The notes beneath the pieces are model-generated. The model was not told the DNA's origin, did no database searches, and saw only the letters and a list, made by a program, of their open reading frames with translations. DNA of 7,255 nucleotides, taken from Actinomycetota bacterium. Lineage in GTDB: Bacteria > Actinomycetota > Humimicrobiia > Humimicrobiales > Humimicrobiaceae. Shown piece after piece: positions 5,209 through 7,255 of this stretch. Every line of letters begins with the position of its first letter. The stretch's first letter is position 1. The position numbers were made by a program, and so were the translations under genes. The stretch is from positions 1 through 7,255 of the forward strand of contig PWSB01000178.1 in NCBI GenBank assembly GCA_003563375.1. Direction: 5' to 3'.

Positions 5209-7194
5209 ATGAATAAACCAAGCGACAAAGAAAAACTTAAACAAAGAGCTAAAGAACTGATAGATGGTAATAGGATTGATTCCTCAGACATTAAAAAAAG
5301 CGATATCAAAGAGATTATAAAAGAATTGGAGATATATCATGTAGAACTAGAAATACAGAATCAGGACCTTTTAAAAACCCAAGAAAAATTACAGGAATCA
5401 AAAACCAAGTATAAAAACCTTTTTGAATTTGCCCCGATAGGATATTTTATAATAGATAAAAAAGATTTTATCGTCGACCTGAACCTGACCGCTTCCCAAT
5501 TCCTAGGATATAATAAGGCGGAGCTGCTTAAAAAAAACTTCTGCAGCCTGCTGGATGAGGAAAACTGTGACATTTTTTATTTTTTGAAAAAAAAGGTCTT
5601 TGCAGGTGAGCCAAAACAAGAAACCGAGATAACCGTTCTCCGTAAAGATAAGACCCCCAGGGCTATGAAGCTTACAGGAAAAAAATTGGCCGAAGATGTT
5701 GAACTTATGCAGGTCGCGGCCATGGACATTTCAGAAATAAAGGAAACGGAATCCAGGATAAGAAAAAATGAAAAGGAGATCGGGCGCCTCAATAAAGAGC
5801 TGAGGGAAAGGTTTGAGGAAATAAACCTGATATATAACAATTCTCCGATAGGCCTTGCTTTCTTGGACAACAGCCTGAGATATATAAGGGTTAATAAAAA
5901 ATATACCTCCCTTACCGGGGTATCGCCTGAGGGGCATGTAGGAAAAACCATTTATGAGGTCTCGCCCAAGCTCGCAGAAGAGATGGAGCCAATTGCAAAA
6001 GAAGTCCTTGCCAGAGACAAGCCCGTATCGAATGCAGTGGTAGGTAGCAGAAGCAGAAGCAGGCCTGGTAAATTGATGTACTGGAAAGAGCATTTTTTTC
6101 CCATAAAAGACGTACATGGTAAGACTACAAAGATAATAGTATCTGCAGAAGATATCACAGCCCAGAAAAATGCTCAAACAAAACTGGAGGCCAGCGAAAA
6201 TAAATACAGAAGCCTTTTTGAAAATCTCCCTGATCCTTTCTTGTATGGTGAGGTCGTTTTTGACAAAAAAGGCAAACCAGCTGATCTTATAATATTGGAA
6301 GCAAACAAAAAATTTGAGATATTGCTGGGGATCTCAAGAAAAAAATACATCGGCCAAAAAGTTTTTGAATCTTTCCCTGGACTGGACCCTGTGTGGCTGG
6401 ATATGTTTGCAAGCGTTGCCAAAACCGGCAAACCGAAGAGATTCAAAAGATATGACAAGGACATAACCTATAAATGGTTTAATATATATGCATATTCCTG
6501 CAAGGGCAATGATGTGGCTGCTATTTTTGTGGATATAACCGACCTAATAAAAGCCAGGGAAGCCAAAGATAAATTATTGCATCATGAGATCCACTCCCTT
6601 GAGAAACAGAAGATTGCCAGGGAATTCCACGATACCGTTTCCCAAACCCTTTTTGCTTCTAACCTGTTCTCGGAAAGTATAGAGAGAAGCCTGGGAGATG
6701 ACCCACGGGCTGCTTTAGAAAAGATGAAAAAGATCAGGGACCTTACAAACAATGCCCTTTTAGAATTTAGAAAGCTCCTTACCGAGGTAATGCCGCAGCA
6801 GATGCCGCGTGAGAGCTTAAAAGAGATTGTAAAAAGCCAGGTAGAACTGTTGACGCTGCAATCGGATGTAAAAGTTGACCTAAAGATAAAAGGGAAACAA
6901 GATTATTCTGATAAAATAAAACAAGAAGTTTATAAGATCCTAAGAGAGGCCATAAACAATACCATAAAGCATTCTGAGGCTGACCTGATCAAAATAGACC
7001 TTAAGCTCTATCCAGAAGAATTAAACCTTGCCATATCTGACAACGGTAAAGGTTTTGACATCAAAAAGGGGTATTTAAAAGAAAGATATGGAATAGATAT
7101 AATAAAACAGAGAGCAAAGATAATAAATGCTTCGCTTAAAATAGAAAGCAAGCCCGAAAAAGGCACCAAAATGAATTTAGTAAAGAGGTTTTAA
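5209..7194 (+). CDS. Soluble PAS-domain sensor histidine kinase, HisKA_3 (NarL/DesK-like) class
   Basis: A 661-residue cytoplasmic kinase; no membrane-spanning segment is visible. An N-terminal helical region with IIKELEIYHVELEIQNQDLL (36-55) leads into PAS1 (about 64-183), PAS2 (about 200-318) and PAS3 (about 325-448). The dimerisation/phosphoacceptor domain follows, with H474 in REFHDTVSQTL, the HisKA_3 H-box, which identifies the likely autophosphorylated histidine. The ATPase domain (about 570-660) has an N-box REAINNTIKHS (579-589), a G1 box SDNGKGFD (610-617), a G2-like ERYGIDIIKQRA (625-636) and a terminal GTKMNL. All key catalytic motifs look intact. HisKA_3 kinases normally phosphorylate NarL/LuxR-type response regulators; none is in the window. 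The ATG lies 19 bases after the CheB/CheR stop. An AGG abuts it, too close to be a good Shine-Dalgarno, so translational coupling is likely. The PAS ligands are unknown; I saw no obvious haem or flavin signature. Confidence 0.93.
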   Translation: MNKPSDKEKLKQRAKELIDGNRIDSSDIKKSDIKEIIKELEIYHVELEIQNQDLLKTQEKLQESKTKYKNLFEFAPIGYFIIDKKDFIVDLNLTASQFLGYNKAELLKKNFCSLLDEENCDIFYFLKKKVFAGEPKQETEITVLRKDKTPRAMKLTGKKLAEDVELMQVAAMDISEIKETESRIRKNEKEIGRLNKELRERFEEINLIYNNSPIGLAFLDNSLRYIRVNKKYTSLTGVSPEGHVGKTIYEVSPKLAEEMEPIAKEVLARDKPVSNAVVGSRSRSRPGKLMYWKEHFFPIKDVHGKTTKIIVSAEDITAQKNAQTKLEASENKYRSLFENLPDPFLYGEVVFDKKGKPADLIILEANKKFEILLGISRKKYIGQKVFESFPGLDPVWLDMFASVAKTGKPKRFKRYDKDITYKWFNIYAYSCKGNDVAAIFVDITDLIKAREAKDKLLHHEIHSLEKQKIAREFHDTVSQTLFASNLFSESIERSLGDDPRAALEKMKKIRDLTNNALLEFRKLLTEVMPQQMPRESLKEIVKSQVELLTLQSDVKVDLKIKGKQDYSDKIKQEVYKILREAINNTIKHSEADLIKIDLKLYPEELNLAISDNGKGFDIKKGYLKERYGIDIIKQRAKIINASLKIESKPEKGTKMNLVKRF

Positions 7195-7200
7195 AGTAGT

Positions 7201-7255
7201 TTACCATTTTTTACCGCATATTGTTTCCACTGCATCAGCAACCGTCTTTTTGATA
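7201..7255 (-). CDS. Possible C-terminus of a convergent gene (runs off right edge)
   Basis: Reading the minus strand from the right edge, one frame gives IKKTVADAVETICGKKW and then TAA (7203-7201). It has the composition and helix-like pattern of a genuine C-terminus and stops six bases from the kinase stop codon, typical of tightly packed convergent genes. Eighteen codons are too few to recognise a family. The same stretch is also open in one plus-strand frame but has no start codon there. No terminator hairpin is visible between the two stops. Confidence 0.4.
   Translation of the reverse strand, partial: IKKTVADAVETICGKKW

Noticed and set aside
6045..6065. Short AGAAGC-type repeat in the kinase gene, encoding S-R-S-R-S-R
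   Set aside because: Only about two and a half copies, in frame, inside a PAS loop. It is too short to support slippage or phase variation.
5731..6464. Minus-strand open frames of 148, 68 and 96 codons opposite the kinase PAS domains
   Set aside because: They are antisense to well-formed PAS domains and mutually overlapping, and none has a credible start signal or domain.
7195..7215. Terminator after the kinase gene
   Set aside because: There is a T-rich stretch but no GC-rich stem before it, and the sequence is better explained as the coding end of a convergent gene.

Overview
The window is an ordinary bacterial chromosomal segment with two divergently oriented halves. It is lean and protein-dense, with moderate-to-low GC and frequent AGA/AGG, ATA and AAA codons. 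The kinds of genes present (cobalamin riboswitch, CobT, a lipoprotein with a lipobox, CheB/CheR fusion, PAS histidine kinase) establish Bacteria. They do not fix the phylum. An anaerobic or environmental lineage that makes or remodels corrinoids is a reasonable inference, but nothing here proves it. No mobile element, CRISPR array, tRNA, rRNA or phage gene was seen.

Left half, minus strand (1-2135), read right to left. First comes a small secreted lipoprotein with a DUF4352-like fold (2135-1593). A 307-base gap follows, almost entirely filled by a complete cobalamin (B12) riboswitch: aptamer 1536-1393, switching hairpins, and an intrinsic terminator at 1342-1307. Downstream of the terminator lie cobT (1285-221), the enzyme that activates the lower-ligand base of cobalamin, and 16 bases later the start of a glycerol-3-phosphate dehydrogenase (GpsA)-like gene that runs off the left edge. 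Because that gene follows cobT so closely and has its own Shine-Dalgarno in the gap, it probably lies in the B12-regulated transcript. This is the least expected piece of biology in this half.

The 183-base divergent intergenic region (2136-2318) is very AT-rich. It holds a good candidate sigma-70-type promoter for the plus-strand genes and a small imperfect inverted repeat.

Right half, plus strand (2319-7194). A 956-residue CheB-CheR-PAS fusion is followed after 19 bases by a 661-residue soluble three-PAS histidine kinase of the HisKA_3 (NarL/DesK-like) class. The fusion has intact methylesterase and methyltransferase motifs, no receiver domain and no kinase domain of its own. A striking run of nine heptads links its enzymatic half to two C-terminal PAS-like domains. 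The pair looks like one two-gene cytoplasmic sensory operon in which the kinase supplies the phosphotransfer output. No chemoreceptor, CheA, CheW or response regulator is in the window. The last 55 bases appear to contain the C-terminus of a convergent minus-strand gene, so the response regulator is probably not immediately downstream.

The two most useful leads are the B12-riboswitch control of a GpsA-like gene and the orphan CheB/CheR-PAS plus HisKA_3 kinase module. Neither is clearly a new system; both are recognisable families in an arrangement worth checking.
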